Assembly: GCA_950106755.1 (NCBI GenBank) | Contig: OX467083.1 | Coordinates: 29,321,029-29,385,028 of the forward strand | DNA from: Climacium dendroides | Taxonomy: Eukaryota; Streptophyta; Bryopsida; Hypnales; Climaciaceae | Reading direction: 5' to 3' | DNA: 64,000 nt | Shown here: positions 38,370 to 51,235 of the stretch, piece by piece | Numbering within the stretch: position 1 is the first letter of the stretch | How the letters are laid out: each line of letters starts with the position of its first letter | Translations under genes and position numbers: made by a program | The notes under the pieces: generated by a model | The model's input: only the letters and a program-made list of their open reading frames with translations | Database searches by the model: none | What the model was told of the DNA's origin: nothing

Positions 38370-39035
38370 GGTAGTGATACAAAATAGAATAAATGGTGTA
38401 CTAGCAAGCTTGCACGCAGGGTTACAATGATGCACAATGCCCATCCACTGATGCAGTCCCGATTCATTGACAACAGAAGTGCTTGCGATATCACCTCGAA
38501 CAGGCTCTTCCACGCTCTTCAATCTATAAACTACTCTTAACTCACTCGTAGCACACTCTAAAGATTCAAAAGAATGTTTACGTTCAAAACTCAATGATAG
38601 GTCAGCATGTAGAAGAACTAAGGGCCTGAATCATCTGCCATATCAGGTTGTACATAGACTCCTTGCAAGCACCATACAACGACTCCGAATTGAAGCAGTT
38701 CTGGACATCCACAAGTCTTTGCTAGCTGCCTGCACTTCAGTTCAGTATGAGCGAGCTTCCTCTCGAAAATTCTCAATCCGTCAAAAGCAAAGGAAGCTAG
38801 AAGGTGTCGCCAAACATGCAATCATAATGCAATCGGCTATTCGCAGTCTGTGTTCCAAACAGAAGCCTTTTCTTTTATAACGTGGGCACTTACCTTGGGG
38901 GTTGAGCAATGCTTCAGATTCGCATGCTGCGATCACTGCACTTCAGCATGCAATATTGAAATAACTTGCACCGAGACGACGATCACCAGCTACGGCGAAG
39001 CAATTCTTGCCCACCATGGTAATCAGTGCATAACT
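38370..39035 (-). pseudogene. PBC1: Relic of proteasome core subunit beta-3 (PBC1-type)
   Basis: Three blocks on the minus strand match beta-3 in the right order. ALITMVGKNCFAVAGDRRLG (about 39020-38960, after a GTTTTGCAG acceptor) equals the conserved N-terminal strand. ESLYGACKESMY (about 38685-38650) equals SESLYGACESMY. FEVISQALLLSMNRDCISGW (38500 to about 38441) equals the F-ETISQALLSSVDRDCLSGWGG C-terminal segment. A TGA follows soon after the first block. KDLWMSRTAS and ESLYGAC lie in different frames, the middle of the protein is missing or unreadable, and an insertion separates blocks two and three. It is a non-functional copy. The N-terminal block ending in a TGA instead of VQLQT argues against a working gene. 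Confidence 0.85.
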
Positions 39036-40914
39036 TGTGATCTGCAAAACCTCCACATCACCCCAAAATTCAATAAGCACTAGAAAAGTCAATAAAAAAA
39101 AAAAAGTGACATTCATGTGAATCACCAGATTGCAAAACCCTACAAACAATAAGCAAATGCTTCTGCAATTGTGCACGATTCATAACCCGATGATGAAGGT
39201 TCAGAATTTGAGTCACTTAACATTAACACACTGTTGTTGCTTCGTGCACAAAGATTCGGTGGCAACGTCTCCAATTGTGGCATTAGCAGTGATGCAAAGA
39301 GCGAAAAGAAATCAAATTGGCGCATAAATATTTGCCTACTAACAGCCATTCGCTTGCTTCAATGCTCACTGTTGATAGTTGCATGAGCAAATTCTCATAG
39401 CCAAACAATTTAGGGTAGGTGGAACAATTTTAAGAAGAAAAGAAATGTGAACAATTTGGAACAATTTGTAATGCTTGTTAACTCCTAAATAATGACCCTG
39501 GGGACTAGTGTACTTTCAAAAGGCACCAAAATTACCAAGAACTTGAGTAATTTGTTTGCTCATTTTTTCTTGAGATTAGATGAAATGTAACCATAGGATA
39601 ATTGTAGTTGACATTGAGAGTGAGCACATCAAAAAAATTTAGATTATTTCATCGCACAATTTAGTAGATATTTAAGTTTGAAGTTTTATTTGGGTCAATG
39701 AAAAAAATGACATTATTGACATTGCACTTTAAAAGAGCATATCTTAGTGAGAATATTTTGAAATGATGAATATTTTCTGTTTAGTGAAATATATGAGAGT
39801 TGAAAATGCTCATCTAAAATTTTACAACATTTTGGTCAGTACGCAATTTTGGATAGAGCTTGCAATGCATGGTGGTTATTAAAATGAGAGTAGTATTTGT
39901 AAGAAAAACAAGAATGAATACACTTGTTTTCACCTTGAGCTCCTTGAATCTACCCTTTTTGAAGTGGGCAACAACTGCATTAATTGGTTAGCTTTTTAGT
40001 CCGTGCCCAAATTGAATCTAAAAACATGAACCGTGAATAGCATTGCACCACTCAATTTTTTTTTAAATCCTACAAGGTGGAGTTTAATTTAAAATTTGAT
40101 GAAACTACTGCCATTAGATTCATAATAGAGTCTATTTTGTGAAATTAAATAATTTTTATTGAAAAAAACTTAGAACTTCAGAAAGGGCCTACAACTCAAA
40201 AAGAAGGGATGGTCCATTGGGTCATTAGGGATTAGCCTTGGAATAACACCAATGCTAAAAAAATAGCTTGAAGATGACTTTGTTGTAGTGTTGAGGACTA
40301 AGAAAAGAATGATTTTCATCCAAATTCTTTTATAAAATATTTTGAACAAATTTTACAAGTAATGGTGTTGGAAAATTGCTTATTGTAGTATTATTGATTT
40401 TTTTAGAGAAGGAGTTGCTATAAAAACTGATCACCAAAAATTGACTTCTTACTTTTTAGTATATTTTGGAATATTATCTAGCTATCCCTTCATGCTCTTG
40501 ATTTAGATTTTAGCCAAGAAAATGATCTTTTTAAATATGATTCTAAATTATGAAGTAAAGTTTATAAAGTACAGTTTCTACTGCAATTTGAAAGCTACTA
40601 AAATTAAATATTTTATTACAATTTGAACTTTGGATCTCTAATCATCATCTATTAAATTACTATTTATATAATGATATGGAATTTTGGTTTACACCATAAT
40701 TTTCTACACTATATTTTACATGTATGATGAAAATTTTAGATTGTTTAAATTTATTTTGTGTTTGACTTTTTACTTAAATAAGGCATATTTTGAAGTTCCA
40801 TTCTATGGTCATAGACTCATAGGCATGTCTTTTAAGGGTTACAACTTTTTGCTTAATTTTTTCTAGATATACTCAAGAGAAGTTCAAGTAAGGCATTAGT
40901 ATATAACCTCAAAT
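39036..40914. other. Intergenic, AT-rich
   Basis: The minus-strand frame 39349-39140 (with SDSNSEPSSSGYES) could be part of the source transcript of the adjacent proteasome relic, but no match was recognised. The remainder shows no gene. Confidence 0.4.
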
Positions 40915-41555
40915 GGTCAAGCCTATTTTAACCACTTTTTCAAACCTTGAGGTTCTTTTCTTTGCATGCTCCTATTCTATCAGACCACAACTATATGAGA
41001 ATGAAATATTTTGTGTTTATTTTTTAGGGATATAACTATATTTATTCTATAAAATATCAAAATACAAAATATATTTAAAAAATATAATTTTCATTTTATT
41101 GATGTGAGTTATGGTATAGAAAACCATAGTGCAAAATTAAAAAATCAATACTCCATAGCCATAGGTTCAAAGTTCAAATTGCAATAACATATTCCGTTTT
41201 AAATTCTTCCATATTTTTAAATTGTAGTAGAAAATAGACTTGATAGTCTTTATTTCATTAGTGGTCTCAAATTCGAAAAAGATCATTTTTATGGCTTAAA
41301 TTCATATTCAAAAAAGGGTGACAAATTAACAAAGACATTACACAAAGATCAATGGATTTGCCATAGTTTTTAATGTAGGGTAGTGAAACAATATCATAAG
41401 AGAGAATTTATTACATTTTCCATTGTAATTGGATTTTGCAAACTCCCCCCTAAATTGAAATTAGATGTAAAATTTTCTTTTTATCCTTGAGGTCTCATTG
41501 AAATAGTCCAAAGGATACAAACTGTCTTCTTAGGTATTTCAAGGTTACATATTGG
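40915..41555. repeat. Long dispersed repeat, copy 2 (partner 16085-16795)
   Basis: Same order of landmarks as copy 1, including AACCTTGAGGTTCTTTTCTTTGCA, AAAGTTCAAATTGCAATAACATATTC, ATCAATGGATTTGCCATAG and TATTTCAAGGTTAC. Non-coding. Confidence 0.65.
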
Positions 41556-41654
41556 TCAACTTCATAGCTCTCATTGATTTAGATGGTGTTCACTCTCTTG
41601 TGGGAAGAATACAGTTCCAATTGCATTTTTCTGGCCCTTTGATCTAAGGTTGGT

Positions 41655-41925
41655 ACCCCCAAACTACTACTTTTTGCTACCGTTATTATTATTAAATTGG
41701 TCAAATTTTTATATTTTTTGATTGGCAAGTAAAAAGAGGTTCCAACACACTAAAGAATACAACATTTAAATATAGTATGCAAAATTTTTGAAGGATCAAA
41801 GGATTTTTTCGTAGAGGTTCTAAAATTATTTCTTCAACATACATACATATTGATTTTGGAAATGTATATAGGATGATGATATTGGTTTTAGGCAAGGTGC
41901 AATTTGGGGTGCATCCATCTTAATG
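41655..41925. repeat. Dispersed repeat related to the 56805-57082 MITE, copy 2
   Basis: Runs CTACTACTTTTTGCTAC, GATTGGCAAGTAAAAAGAGGTTCCAACACAC, GTATGCAAAATTTTTGAAGGATCAAAG, GATTTTGGAAATGTATATAGGATGATGAT, parallel to 20185-20460 and 56805-57082. The terminal inverted repeats are eroded (GGTACCCCCAAAC left, TTTGGGGTGCATCC right). Confidence 0.7.
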
Positions 41926-43200
41926 ACCTTACACATGCATGTCCCTATTGTAAAATTGGTCAATAAATTTTTCATTTTTTGGCAATTGGCAATTTGGCAT
42001 TTTAATTCCTAAAGGTATTTGATTACTTTGAATTCCTTAAATCGAAAGCAAGGCTAAAATCTTCATCTATATTTATTCATTAACAAATTCAATCATAGAA
42101 TCTTTTAGTTAACTTGTTAGGGTACATCCTCCTAAAATTTTGGTATTAAAAAACTTACTAATTGCAAGATCAAGTCATATAAATTCCCAAAAGAAGAATT
42201 CTCAACTCTATTCAAATGGTTAGATTTCAAACTTTTTACACAAAATTGTGTAGATTCTACACCTTATTATTGTCCATAATATGTTGAAATACATAAAAAA
42301 ATTTAAACATAAAATATTTCATATTCATGCTTGAAAAAAATAATAAGCAGAAAGAACTAGAGCAGTATGATTTAAAATACTAAATTGTTTAGAATTTTGT
42401 AATGGATTGAAAAATGCCAATCTCAATGCTTGTGATTTTGTAATTAATAATCTACATCCAAAATCTTTATTTTTTTCAAAAATAATAAAAATTGAATTAA
42501 ATAAAGGACTTCAAAATTTTATTTTAGAGCAAAGATTCCATAACTACCTGCAAATTAAAACTCCTTTTAAATTTCATCTCATGAATCTAAATAGAATGAT
42601 CCAAATCTTTTCCCATATGCATAAATCTTAGAAAATAAATTTCAAATTTTTTGTTTTTAAAAAATGCAATTTTGAGAGTTTTGTGAGTGATTTTAACTCC
42701 ATCCCTTGAGTTAAAACACGCACACGAGTTCTAATGGCATTTTGATTAAGTTATCCTAGAGGTGCCTACGTTTAATCCAATTCACACCTTTTAAGCAATG
42801 GACACTCTATTTGTAATATTTTAGAATTGAAAATAAATTTAAACCACTCAAAACAAATTAAATGTCAGAAATCTAGGGTCTTTGGCTAACCAAGCCAAGC
42901 GTTGAACTTGAAAATGAAACCTAAATCAAAACAAAAACTAACTTAGCCTAACCTATAGAGCATAAGTTGAACTATTTCAAATGGTAAATAAACTAAATTT
43001 AGACCTTCCTAGCAAAAGATATTTAGGGATGAAGCTTTATCTATAAACTAGCCCAACAAACTTCATTCATTAGATTCTAGTAGTACATTAAGTCAAAATC
43101 AATTCAATTTTTTTTTATTCTCTAATTAATTTTGTCTTTTTCTTCCTTAAAAATGAAATAGTTTTTAGTGTAAATTGGTTTTAGAATCTTTAGGAAATTT
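41926..43200. other. Intergenic, AT-rich, no gene seen
   Basis: Only short AT-rich frames were seen, with no recognised structure. Confidence 0.5.
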
Positions 43201-43773
43201 GAGGGGAGGTCTTTCTATGCATTTACACAACCCACGTGAGGCGAAGATTTTGGACCCCTTACTTACTTCATAAAATTTAATTTTAAAAAAATTTAAAAAT
43301 TTTGAATAGGTTTTTTACTTTAAAATTTTGTATTTTGAATTATTGATATTTTAAATTGATAATAATTAATTAAAAAAATTTGAAGAAAAAAGATACACTA
43401 TAATGGTGAAAATAACTTTGGACTCCTTACTTTATAAAAAATTGTCTAAAAAATGAACAAAAAAATCCTAAAAATAATTCTTTAATGAAAGTTTATTTTT
43501 CTTGAATATTGATGCAATGGTCATCCAAATGTATTCCCTATAAATGTTTGAGTTGAAAAACATGCCATTTCAGTTTATTTTTCAACCTATTATAATAGTC
43601 ATTTTAAATGTCATTTGAGTTGAAAATTTTTGATAATAGAAATCTATAGTCATTATTAATCAAAGTTCAAAATTGTAGGTTGAAATTATAATATATTTCA
43701 AAGTAAATAGGGGGTCAAAAAATTACTTCACCACATGTGGTACACAAAATCTCTATAGAGCGACCTCCCCTTG
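43201..43773. mobile_element. Mutator-like MITE with 9-bp target duplication
   Basis: The element starts GAGGGGAGGTC and ends GACCTCCCCTTG. It is flanked by AGGAAATTT at both sides (43192-43200 and 43774-43782), a 9-bp direct repeat typical of Mutator-superfamily insertion. The interior is homologous to the GGGGTGCAC-ended copies (ATTATTGATATTTTAAATTG, TATTGATGCAATGGTCATC, ATGCCATTT.AGT), which suggests all three belong to one Mutator-like family. Confidence 0.85.
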
Positions 43774-43782
43774 AGGAAATTT

Positions 43783-46700
43783 CCTAAGTGGATCTAATTA
43801 TAGAATATTCATTTGGTTGAAATTACTAAATTGTAATTCAATTCTACCATATAAATTTCATTTGCTTATAACTTTTTTTATTTTTAAGTGTAATATATTT
43901 TTGGAAACCTTTAAGAATTACATACAATAATCTAAATTCTAATCTAAGTTCTAAGACTCTAAGCTAAAGGTTAACTTTTAAATTCCTATATCTATTCACG
44001 TCAATAAAAAAATCAAAAGAAAATGATTAATTTAACATTCCTCCCCAATGATGGTTCCATCCTCACAAACCACAACCATGATAGTCTTGTAGTAATTGTC
44101 ATTCTCCATCATGTGTATAAGCCTTGGTTATGCCTAAATAATTGACAGAGTTTTAGTTTTAAAACACTTTTCAAATGGTTTTCCCTACAAATTAATTCTA
44201 CACTAATTCCTATAGAAATTTTTTAGCTTCCCAAATATTTTGGATAATTCCTTTGATTTTTGAAACTATTTTTAATACTTAAATACCCTAATAAATTCTA
44301 ACTTAATTAATTCTTTAAAATCTCATTTCCTAATTGTTTATCAAATTTTTTCTATTATTTTAAGGACTTTAAGCTTATTTTATTTTTTTCAATTTGGCTT
44401 ATTGGCCTAATAAAATAACACTAACCAAAAATCCTAGTTTGCCAACTTCTAATGGAATCCAAATTAAAGGACTAACCAACAATTCAATGAATAGTAAAAG
44501 AAATAAAAATTTCAAAACAAATCATTAGGGTCAAACCTCATTAATTGTAGTAGATTCTTTTGAAAATATCTTGTTGCTAATTTTTACTTCTTCTCTCCCA
44601 ACACTCCAACTTCCCCAACTTCTAAGGCTCTTTTACTTGTCTCTTCAATTTCTCTTTCACTTTGTTTTATAGAATTTGAGTGTTTGATGTGAGAGGATTT
44701 GCATGTCGATTAACTTATGATTTCACAATTTAATTCCAAACTCAAAAGATTAAGTTTTATGATGACTTGCACTTTATTTATCAATTTGATTTCACAATTG
44801 TTTTCAAATCCAAAATTTGAGTTGTTGATTAGCTTGTATGATAAGAATCAAGTTTTGTAACCAATCCATTTGTCTTTGTGGTACTTCCAATCACTGCTTG
44901 GATTCCTTTGCACTTTTGACCCTCGAAGCTAACTTTGATGGCTTGACTGGTCTCCTCTGACTGCAGGTATGCTTTGACTTCAAATACACTATGGCCGCAA
45001 GTACCCTCTTGTTTGTTCTCTCCTTAGGTTATCCCTATTTCCAGCCTCAAGCTAGTTGGGAGTTCTTTAGCTACCTAGTTTTTGTTAATTCACACAAAAT
45101 AAAAAGCTAATTGATATTTTTAGATTCTGGAGATTTTTTTTCTCAAAGCACTATTACAATCACAATTCTAAATTCTAGTATTTTGGATTTTTAAATTTTT
45201 TAAATTCAAATTCTATCTATTACTACAAAAATGGTAAAATTCAACAAATAAAGATGATAAGAACTTCACTATTTTGGAGAAAAATGGAAAGGGAGAAAAA
45301 TTAAAAAAAACATGTGCACCTTAAATAATCAAGGCAAGGCACATTTCTACCAACCAATTTGTACCTCCAAAAGTTGAAATTTCACCTTTACAAAAAATAA
45401 GGATGATATTTCAAAATTTTCTCAAATCACTTAATTCAAAAGCTCTCAATAATTAATTTGATCTTTAAAATGTTAAAAAAATGTGAATGAGGGTCATAGC
45501 TTTGGTGAATGGAAGCAATGCCAAGGCTAAGCTTATAAAAAGATATAGGGAAACTTTTAAGAGTCTCTAAATTGAATTTTTTTTAAGGTCAAGGCTTCAC
45601 CATTGGAAAAGGTTAAGCCAAAATCTTAAAAAATTGAATCAAGCATTGATTTTTAAAACCAAGCTTATTCAATAACCACTTGCACGTATTTTTCACACTA
45701 GGTTAGTATTTCGCTCTTAAAACCAACACAAACTTTTAAACGTCAACTAATACATGTCTATAGTTCAAACTTCAAAGGCTCTAGGGAAATGCCACCAAAT
45801 CAAGGAATCTCACACAACGAGCTAATTCAAGGTCACATGACTCTTAAAATAACATTTGGTGGACCAAACCTCCTAACATGCAAACAAAATTAAAGTTGGG
45901 GGACTAAACCACCCAAAATTGGCAAGATATGGAAAATAATGGACTTGAAGGGACTCTTGCATCCTTCAAGAAGTATTCCACACTTAGAAGTGTGAACAAA
46001 AATTCAAAATGAAAGAAAGAACATAGAATTTGGCCAAATTGGCCTAAAACACCAAATTGAGTAAAAAGCCTTTTTTAGCCTTTGAGATCTAGTCCAAATA
46101 AAAGGTTTGTGGAAGTAAAAAATGACCCCTTATTTACATCATTTGGATACTGTAAGCTCCTAGTATGTCGGTCAATCCGCCACCAATTTGTAAATTTTTG
46201 GAATTCAATGTCATTGCCAGTTTTGGTACTTGCCAATGTTAAAATATCTATAAACTTGATGGAGCACTTTATTAGCACAAATAAACCTATCCTAATTTTT
46301 AGTGGGATTTTACTGCAAAATGGGTAATTTTTAGGAGTTTACAAATATGTTTAAAGATGATTGACTTCCTATGGAGTCATCTTGGCATTTTAGAAAAATT
46401 CAAAATATTTTTGGGTGACTTATAGGAAGTTTGCAAAATCAAAGTGCAAGCTCAATTCCGTCTTTGCACTATTTATGAGGAGGCTAAAATTAATTACTCC
46501 TTTATAATTTCTACCAAGGAAAAATCATTCTACTATTGGGAAATGTTGGAACAATCTATTCTAATGTTGACTTCTTGGCATGATATTAAGCTAAAGACAC
46601 CTCTTTATGTGCTCCAGTCACTTCTCCCTTTGTCTCATTTGCATTTTGGCTCAATATTCCAAAAGTTACTTGCAAGTAAAAAATGACTAATCCAAATTTC

Positions 46701-47009
46701 TTATGAATTGGATAGTAATCTTTTCCTAGACTCTCCAGACCTAAAATAGATTGTTTTCATTTAGCAAATTTGCCACATGCACTTTGCAAGATTAGTTTTA
46801 GACTCTAAAAATGAAAAAATAAGATGTTTTAAGCATTCCACATTTCTAAAAAGTCCCCTCACTACATTAGTAGGGATATCTACCAAATCTCATTTAAACT
46901 CTTCTTTTATGCCTTTTTTCATATAAATATGCTCAAAACAAGACAAAAAGCAAAAAAAAAAAAGATCTTGAGTTCCAAGTGCCAACTTGAGGGCTCATAG
47001 GGCTCTTCA
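43783..47009. other. Intergenic, AT-rich
   Basis: No gene recognised. A short block near 44890-45060 has a higher GC content without a coherent frame. An 80-codon frame at 46444-46686 is AT-rich and resembles nothing known. Confidence 0.45.
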
Positions 47010-47225
47010 AGCTACCCACATAGTAACAAAAGCTACATATCATGCAATAACTTTTTACCCACGTAGTCAAAAATTATGAAAATTGTTGCACTCTAAAGCT
47101 ATTCCTTGGGTACATGTTATGTGAAAATTTCAAAGGAAAAAAATAAAGATTCCATTTTTAATGAATTGCACTAAATTCCTATGTTGCCAAAAAATAGTGC
47201 TTGGACCTTTAGGAATTAATTGAAA
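47010..47225. repeat. Half copy of the 49357-50672 foldback element
   Basis: AAGCTACATATCATGCAATAACTTTTTACCCACGTAGTCAAAAATTATGAAAATTG onward to ATGTTGCCAAAAAATAGTGCTTGGACCTTTAGGAATTAA parallels the right arm of the foldback element (50490-50672). Only one arm is present. Confidence 0.7.
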
Positions 47226-47329
47226 TTGCATTTTATTTGAGAAGGATTCCAATAGCCTTAGGTGATTAGCCATGTGAATAAAAAAGATTTAGTCTTTGCC
47301 AACTTGAATCAGCAACTCATAACCTTTAT

Positions 47330-47790
47330 ATTATGTTGACCTCAATTTATTGTTTTCATTATCACACAAGTCACATGACATATTGGCATATTCTTATTGA
47401 AAAAGAGTAAGTATGACAATGTTGTAAAACTTTAAGATTTGATGGTCTGGATCTAGTTTAGAGGAGAAAGTAATTTGAAATAATCAATTTTGGTAAATGA
47501 AAAAGGAGTCATTGCTAGAGTCAATAATTCAAATTTGTTGTTTTCATGGCCACATAGGTCACATGGCATAATAGTATATTCTTGTATTAAAAAAAAGTTT
47601 GACACTTAAGTAGGGTTGTAAGACATTTTAAGATTTGATGTTCTTAATTAGTTTGTAGAAGAAGATAATAAATCACGATTAACCGACTTTTGCAAAAAAA
47701 AATGAATTTTTGCTAGAGTCAAGAACCCTAATTTATTGTTTTAATTTATGGCTACATTGGTAATCCTCAACCTTAGTATAAAATGGATAC
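47330..47790. repeat. Tandem repeat of about 190 bp, 2.4 copies
   Basis: Units start at about 47334, 47516 and 47714, each with AATTTATTGTTTTCAT, CACAT.GGTCACATGGCATA, TATTCTTGTAT, AAGATTTGATGTTCT. Copies are well diverged. Confidence 0.7.
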
Positions 47791-49356
47791 AACTGGGTTT
47801 TTAAGCTTTGTCGTAGATGATAATGAAATATCTAGTGGAATAGTGGATGTTCAACTTGCTATCAAATTGTGCCTTCCAAGAAATAGAAAATTTGTTGTTT
47901 GTTCTTATTGTTGTTTTACCTAAGTGCAATTCTAAATCAAATCAATTAGAAATCAATATGAACAATTGATTTTGACTATGACAACCAAAACTTTAAGACC
48001 GTGAGGGATTAGTCAAGCACAAAGGTTGAATAATCTAAGTTTTAGAAAATTTAACACCCTTTCCAAAATGATAAAGATCACTAAATTTGGACTAATTTCC
48101 TAAAAGTGATTTGTGGATGAAGTTTAGCCATTACATTAAAGTCTAAAACTTCATCCATCATTTTCTACTAATCTAAGTATTGGAATTGACTTTGGATTCT
48201 TGGTTTATTCTTAAGTTTAATTCTACTTCCTAAATTTTGACTTTGACTTAATTTGGTCAATTTTTGTTGACTTTCATCCAAACTTATTCCAAATTAAATA
48301 AAAAATTCATCCTACTCTAACTTTTTCAATAGTAAACTATTTTCTAAGTTCAAAGTAGTTTTGGAAATCTTAGAATATTTTATAAAAGATTCCATTCAAA
48401 CCTTGTTCTCTAATTTTACTTCAAGTTTTTTTATTCAAGTTTTTAAATTGTTAGCCACTACCTTGACTTTTGCTATTTCTAGGTTTGAATAATTTTTATC
48501 TTGAAGGTCCTAATTTTGCCTTTTTAAAGAGTTTAAATATTTTTATTTTTTACCTTTCCAACAAAAATTATTCATGGATGAAGTTTGACCAAATCAAACT
48601 TCATCCATTAATTTCTTTTACCTTGACTTTCTAAATTACTTTTAATCTTATTTATTTTACTTCTACTTCTATTCTAAATTCAAATGTTTCTTTTGAAATT
48701 CTTTCAATGTCTTTTTAACTTTTTGTCCACTATTATTACTATTTTTCATCCAAGCACAACTTTTGGAGTTTAAGTCTATTTTTATGTCTTATATCAAAAA
48801 AGCTAATGGAAATTTCTAACTATCTCTAATTTCAATTTGTAGTGTCCTAAATTTCCTAATGGTCCGACTTTAATTCTAACTTCTGACTCAAACTTTCAAT
48901 TGTAATTTAATATTCTTTTTGTAAGAAGGATAAAGCATTTGAAAAAAGGCAATTCAGTGACTCACCTCAAATTCCATGGCTTTGATGGTTCTCATCTTCA
49001 AGTACGGCAATTGAAATCTCATCGTAAACATCATCCATCTCCATTTTGTATTTGATCTATTTTTGAATTTAATATATTGGAGACGTATAGTAATTGAAAG
49101 GGTTCTAAACCCCTTCTTTTTTGTTCCAAAACTTATTTTTTTCTCCTACTTTTTAATTTTTCTCTTTTCTTTCAAGATATTTTTTGTAATTCAAATCAAA
49201 TCAAAGCTAAGTCCTAAATACTTCCTAATTTCTCTAGGAATCAAACAAACTTTAAGATTTAATTTCTTCTAACTAATAATTAATTTCTAGAATCTCAAAA
49301 GTCAATTATTCTCTTTTTTGTATTTTTTCTTTTGTCTTAGACAAAGTCAAACCTTG
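47791..49356. other. Intergenic, AT-rich with a small hairpin at 48573-48607
   Basis: ATGGATGAAGTTTGA and its exact inverse TCAAACTTCATCCAT are separated by 5 bp at 48573-48607. Looser versions of the same inverted pair occur near 48115-48160 and 51412-51455. No gene was seen. Confidence 0.5.
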
Positions 49357-50672
49357 TTTAACCCCTAAAGTTAAGAATTGTGTTTTTTTGGCAACATAAA
49401 AATTTTGGGTAGCTCACTACAAATGAAATTTTTATTCTTTTTTGCTGAAATTTTAACACAACATTTTTCCGAGCTCGGGGGGTGCACTCCCCCTTTTTGA
49501 TGTTAGTGTGCGAATAAAACTTTGGACCCCTATATACTTTTTGAATTTTAAATATAATTAAATGAAAAAAATATAAATAGATTTTTCTACTTTGAAAGTT
49601 TATGTTTTGAATTATTGATATTTTTATTTGTTAATGATAATTAGTTACAAATTTTTGAAGTTAAAAGACACTGTAGAACTAAAAAATAACTTTCACATTC
49701 CTATATTATATAAGAAAAAATTGTGTCAAAAATGAACAAAAAATTTCTAAAAATAACTCTCTATTGAAAGCTCATTCTGAATTAAATATTGATGCAATAA
49801 TCATCTAAATGTGTTCTCTAAAAATATTTGAGTTTAAAAATATGCCATTTTAGTGCATTTTTAACCTCTTCTAGAAATCATTCCATATTTTATTTGAGTT
49901 TGAAATTTTGGGAGTAGAATCCAATAGTCATTAGTAAACAATGCTCAAAATTTGAAATTAAAATTATAGTTTATTAGAAATCACTTGTTCGCACGTGGTT
50001 TGTTGTAGTAGAACTAAAAGCACCCTCGGGTTTTGAGAAATAGGTTCAAAGCTTGACAATTTTTATAACTTTTGACTACGTGGTTAAAAAGTTATTGCAT
50101 GATATGTCATTTTCATTGCTTGGTGGGCAGTCTAGACACCTCAAAAAACTTCTTTTTAAATAATTTAAAAATAAATAAAATTTTGAAATTAGTTCTTTAG
50201 ATTTATATATAAGTGAGAAGGTTTGTCTTATTCTATTTTGATTAATGAGATGAAAATTATGAGGAATTTTAGTTTGCAGATAGTTATAGTTTTCAAAGAC
50301 TCCATACCTACCTACAAACTAAAACTCCTCATAACTTTCATTTCATTAATCAAAATGGAATGATTCAAAGCTTTCCACATACATATAAATCTAGAGAACC
50401 AATTTCAAATTTTTATTTATTTTTAAAATGATTTTTAAATAAGTTTTTTGATTTGCCTAAATTACCCTCCAAGCAATGAAAATGACATATCACGCAATAA
50501 CTTTTTAACCATGTAGTCAAAAGTTATGAAAATTGTCAAGCCTTGAACCTATTCCTCGGGAAAATGTTGTGTGAAAATTTCAGCAAAAAAAATAAAAATT
50601 CTATTTGTAGTGAGCTACCCAAAATTGCTATGTTGCCAAAAAAAACATAGTTTAGTGCTTTAGGGGTTAATG
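49357..50672. mobile_element. Foldback (long hairpin) element interrupted by a nested MITE
   Basis: The left arm starts TAACCCCTAAAG at 49357, runs through GGCAACATAAAAATTTTGGGTAGCTCACTAC to about 49477, is broken by the MITE 49478-50026, and resumes to about 50297. The right arm (about 50300-50672) is its reverse complement to the end CTTTAGGGGTTA. With the insert removed the element is about 770 bp and almost wholly self-complementary, with a loop of a few bases near 50298. It is non-coding. Confidence 0.85.
49478..50026. mobile_element. GGGGTGCAC-ended MITE, copy 2, nested in the foldback element
   Basis: The sequence from GGGGGGTGCACTCCCCC to about AAAAGCACCCTCGGG is closely similar to 14758-15319. 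Possible imperfect target duplication: TTTTTCCGAG on the left, GTTTTGAG on the right. It splits the left arm of the host element exactly where the right arm reads CCCGAGGAATAGG. Confidence 0.8.
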
Positions 50673-50869
50673 GGTTCAAACATTCCCTAATCAATGGCTC
50701 ATGTTCTTTTGAGAATTTCTCCGTTACTCCGAACTATTAAAGCTTCCAAACTTCCAAACTACTCCTCACTTTTATAAGTCAATTTTGAAATTTGGCTTGA
50801 ATGTGAGAGACACAAAGGTCTAAAAAATGTTTTACCATATGTATTGTTTGAAGGTAGTCAGGATAGCTT

Positions 50870-51235
50870 GGCTTTTAAAATGAACCTCTGGTTTTGAGCT
50901 TCGCACGTACACAGGGCCTGACTTGAAATAAACCTCTGATTTTTTGAATTTGGCCATAGGACTGGACTTTAAAATGAACCTTTGGTTTGTGAGTTGGTTA
51001 GAGGACCTAGATTTTGAAATGGACCTCTAGTTTGTCTAGTTTTTGGCAACCAGGGCCTAGACTTGTGAAATGACCTCTAGTTTGACTAATTTTTGACCAA
51101 CAGGGCCTAGGCTTTTAAAATAGACCCCTAGTTTGTTTGATTTTTGGCCAAGAGGGCCTTGAACCTTGAAATGACCTCTAGTTTGTCTAATTTTTTACTA
51201 ACAAGGCTTGGACTTTTGGAAAATCAAATTTAATT
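50870..51235. repeat. Minisatellite of about 60 bp, six copies
   Basis: The phrase CTTTTAAAATGAACCTCTAGTTTGT...TTTTTGGCCAACAGGGCCTAGG recurs at 60-65-bp spacing, with units at about 50873, 50925, 50970, 51020, 51063, 51112 and 51165, diverging toward both ends. Confidence 0.75.
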
